Origin: Actinomycetales bacterium
GTDB taxonomy: Bacteria > Actinomycetota > Actinomycetes > Actinomycetales > Dermabacteraceae
DNA length: 10,243 bases
Assembly: GCA_012799425.1 (NCBI GenBank)
Contig: JAAZLF010000297.1
Location: 1 to 10,243 of the forward strand
Reading direction: 5' to 3'
Notes under the pieces: generated by a model
Told to the model about the DNA's origin: nothing
Database searches by the model: none
What the model saw: the letters and a program-made list of their open reading frames with translations, nothing else
Made by a program: the position numbers and the translations under genes
Shown here: piece after piece, positions 9,389-10,243 of the stretch
Numbering within the stretch: the first letter of the stretch is position 1
Layout of the letters: every line of letters starts with the position of its first letter

Positions 9389-9832
9389 TTACTGCGCCAC
9401 CTGATCGATGGTGAAGGTAACGGGCTGCTGAGCGGCATGCGGGTGCTCGGAGCCCGAGTAGATCTTGAGCTTCTTGATCTGCTGATCAGCAAGCTTGTTC
9501 TTGGGGAGCATTCCACGGATGGCCTTCTCCACTGCGCGCTCGGGGTTCTTCTCGAGCAGCTCGGAGTAGGGGGTGCCGCGGAGGCCGCCGGGGTAGCCGG
9601 AGTGGCGGTAGGCGAGCTTGGCCTCCCGCTTGTTGCCGGTCAGCGCGACCTTGTCAGCGTTGATGATGATCACGAAGTCGCCTGCATCCACATGGGGTGC
9701 GAAGACCGGCTTGTGCTTTCCCCGCAGGAGCTGGGCAGCCTGGGAAGCGAGCCGGCCGAGGACGACATCGTTTGCGTCAATGACGTACCAGGAACGCTCG
9801 ACATCGCCGGGCTTCGGGGTGAACGTACGCAC
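9389..9832 (-). CDS. rplM: 50S ribosomal protein L13 (uL13)
   Basis: Early-assembling protein of the large ribosomal subunit that binds 23S rRNA. The 147-aa length matches the family (about 142-147). Conserved segments are [18 protein letters not shown] (13-30), [25 protein letters not shown] (35-59) and the signature [10 protein letters not shown] (105-114), followed by [15 protein letters not shown] (123-137). The GTG start at 9832 gives the family N-terminus [16 protein letters not shown] lies 5 nt upstream as ribosome binding site. First gene of a two-gene operon with rpsI. A strong-looking promoter about 220 nt upstream predicts a long leader; E. coli L13 represses its own operon, but I cannot show an equivalent RNA site here. 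Confidence 0.97.
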   Translation of the reverse strand: MRTFTPKPGDVERSWYVIDANDVVLGRLASQAAQLLRGKHKPVFAPHVDAGDFVIIINADKVALTGNKREAKLAYRHSGYPGGLRGTPYSELLEKNPERAVEKAIRGMLPKNKLADQQIKKLKIYSGSEHPHAAQQPVTFTIDQVAQ

Positions 9833-10056
9833 TCGTGCCTTCTTCTCTCGTAGTAGTGCCCGGCGGCGGGATGCCGACCAGGCACGGTTCGATGGACCGT
9901 GGGCACGCTTCCTTCGGGTAAAAGCATGGCCCCTGTGGCTGCGCCCGGCCCGCTCCGCTCACGACGCGACGGCGGTCCTGGATGTGGGTGAGATTCCCTT
10001 TCGCGCCGGACTTGGGAGAACGGCTGCGGAATTGGGCACACATCGAGGCACAACGA
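9833..10056 (-). promoter_or_regulatory. Long 5' leader of the rplM-rpsI mRNA
   Basis: If transcription starts at the promoter at 10063-10092, about 224 nt of untranslated leader precede rplM. It contains a 6-bp hairpin, CACGGT (9883-9888) and ACCGTG (9896-9901) with a 7-nt loop, about 50 nt before the start codon, in a GC-rich stretch able to fold further. I see no start codon with a good ribosome binding site and no family I recognise in this stretch. A leader this long suggests post-transcriptional control, perhaps by L13 or S9, but that is inference. Confidence 0.4.
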
Positions 10057-10062
10057 CCGCCC

Positions 10063-10092
10063 ATCCTACGGGCCTGCGGAGTGGAGCGTCAA
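10063..10092 (-). promoter_or_regulatory. Promoter of the rplM-rpsI operon
   Basis: On the minus strand TTGACG (10087-10092), a 5/6 match to the -35 consensus, is followed by an 18-bp spacer and TAGGAT (10063-10068), which fits the -10 pattern TANNNT. This is the best housekeeping-sigma promoter in the window, and it lies directly after the terminator of the upstream gene, as expected for an independent ribosomal protein operon. Confidence 0.65.
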
Positions 10093-10093
10093 C

Positions 10094-10134
10094 GCGGACC
10101 GGGGCTCCGGAGCTGTGATCTGTGCCCGGTCCGC
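10094..10134 (-). terminator. Stem-loop after the unidentified right-edge gene
   Basis: GCGGACCGGG (10094-10103) pairs perfectly with CCCGGTCCGC (10125-10134). The 21-nt loop includes most of a second, self-complementary element, GCTCCGGAGC. The hairpin starts 14 nt past the stop codon of the minus-strand gene and ends one base before the -35 box of the rplM promoter, so it separates the two transcription units. No U-tract is present. Confidence 0.6.
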
Positions 10135-10148
10135 AGCCCTGGCTCCCG

Positions 10149-10243
10149 TCACGGCTCGAGGCGGTCCACCAGTGCCGGGGCGCTGCGGTCGGCGGGGGCG
10201 ACATCCTCGTGCTCCTCGCGCTCCTCGGGGAGAGGCTGGCGCA
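10149..10243 (-). CDS. C-terminal end of an unidentified protein, 30 residues visible
   Basis: An open frame enters from the right edge and stops with TGA at 10151-10149. The visible end contains PEEREEHEDVAPADRSA and finishes ALVDRLEP; it is highly charged and looks like a disordered tail. Nearly all its codons end in G or C, as in the real genes nearby, and a stem-loop follows the stop, so I believe it is coding. In many actinobacteria truA or rplQ lies upstream of rplM, which makes those the first candidates, but the visible tail identifies neither. Confidence 0.55.
   Translation of the reverse strand, partial: RQPLPEEREEHEDVAPADRSAPALVDRLEP

Overview
The window is about 70% G+C, and almost every third codon position in its genes is G or C. 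Its gene content (rplM-rpsI, glmM, coaA, glmS) is a familiar actinobacterial core neighbourhood. I infer a high-GC actinobacterium, probably Micrococcales; Brachybacterium or another Dermabacteraceae is a guess that cannot be proved from the sequence alone.

Layout from left to right: the 5' 534 codons of glmS (minus, running off the left edge); a divergent spacer; coaA (plus); a repeat-rich convergent spacer of 374 bp; glmM (minus); a divergent spacer; a 1104-codon SNF2-family ATPase with an N-terminal SWIM zinc motif (plus); a repeat-containing spacer with a 42-aa single-membrane-span protein (minus); a gene-poor stretch of about 480 bp; the rplM-rpsI ribosomal protein operon (minus) with a good promoter and a long leader; and the last 30 codons of an unidentified minus-strand gene at the right edge.

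Function: GlmS makes glucosamine-6-phosphate and GlmM isomerises it to glucosamine-1-phosphate, two successive steps toward UDP-GlcNAc for the cell wall. CoaA starts coenzyme A synthesis from pantothenate. L13 and S9 are ribosomal proteins. In many actinobacteria glmM directly follows rplM-rpsI on the same strand. Here the SNF2 gene and the small membrane protein gene lie between rpsI and glmM, so the ancestral cluster appears to have been interrupted.

I found no obvious new enzyme system. The least explained parts are non-coding: a two-copy, 77-bp, strongly structured repeat at about 8109-8185 and 8578-8654; a strict 17-unit octamer array at 3053-3188 with further tandem repeats beside it; and a probable leaderless promoter driving the SNF2 gene.
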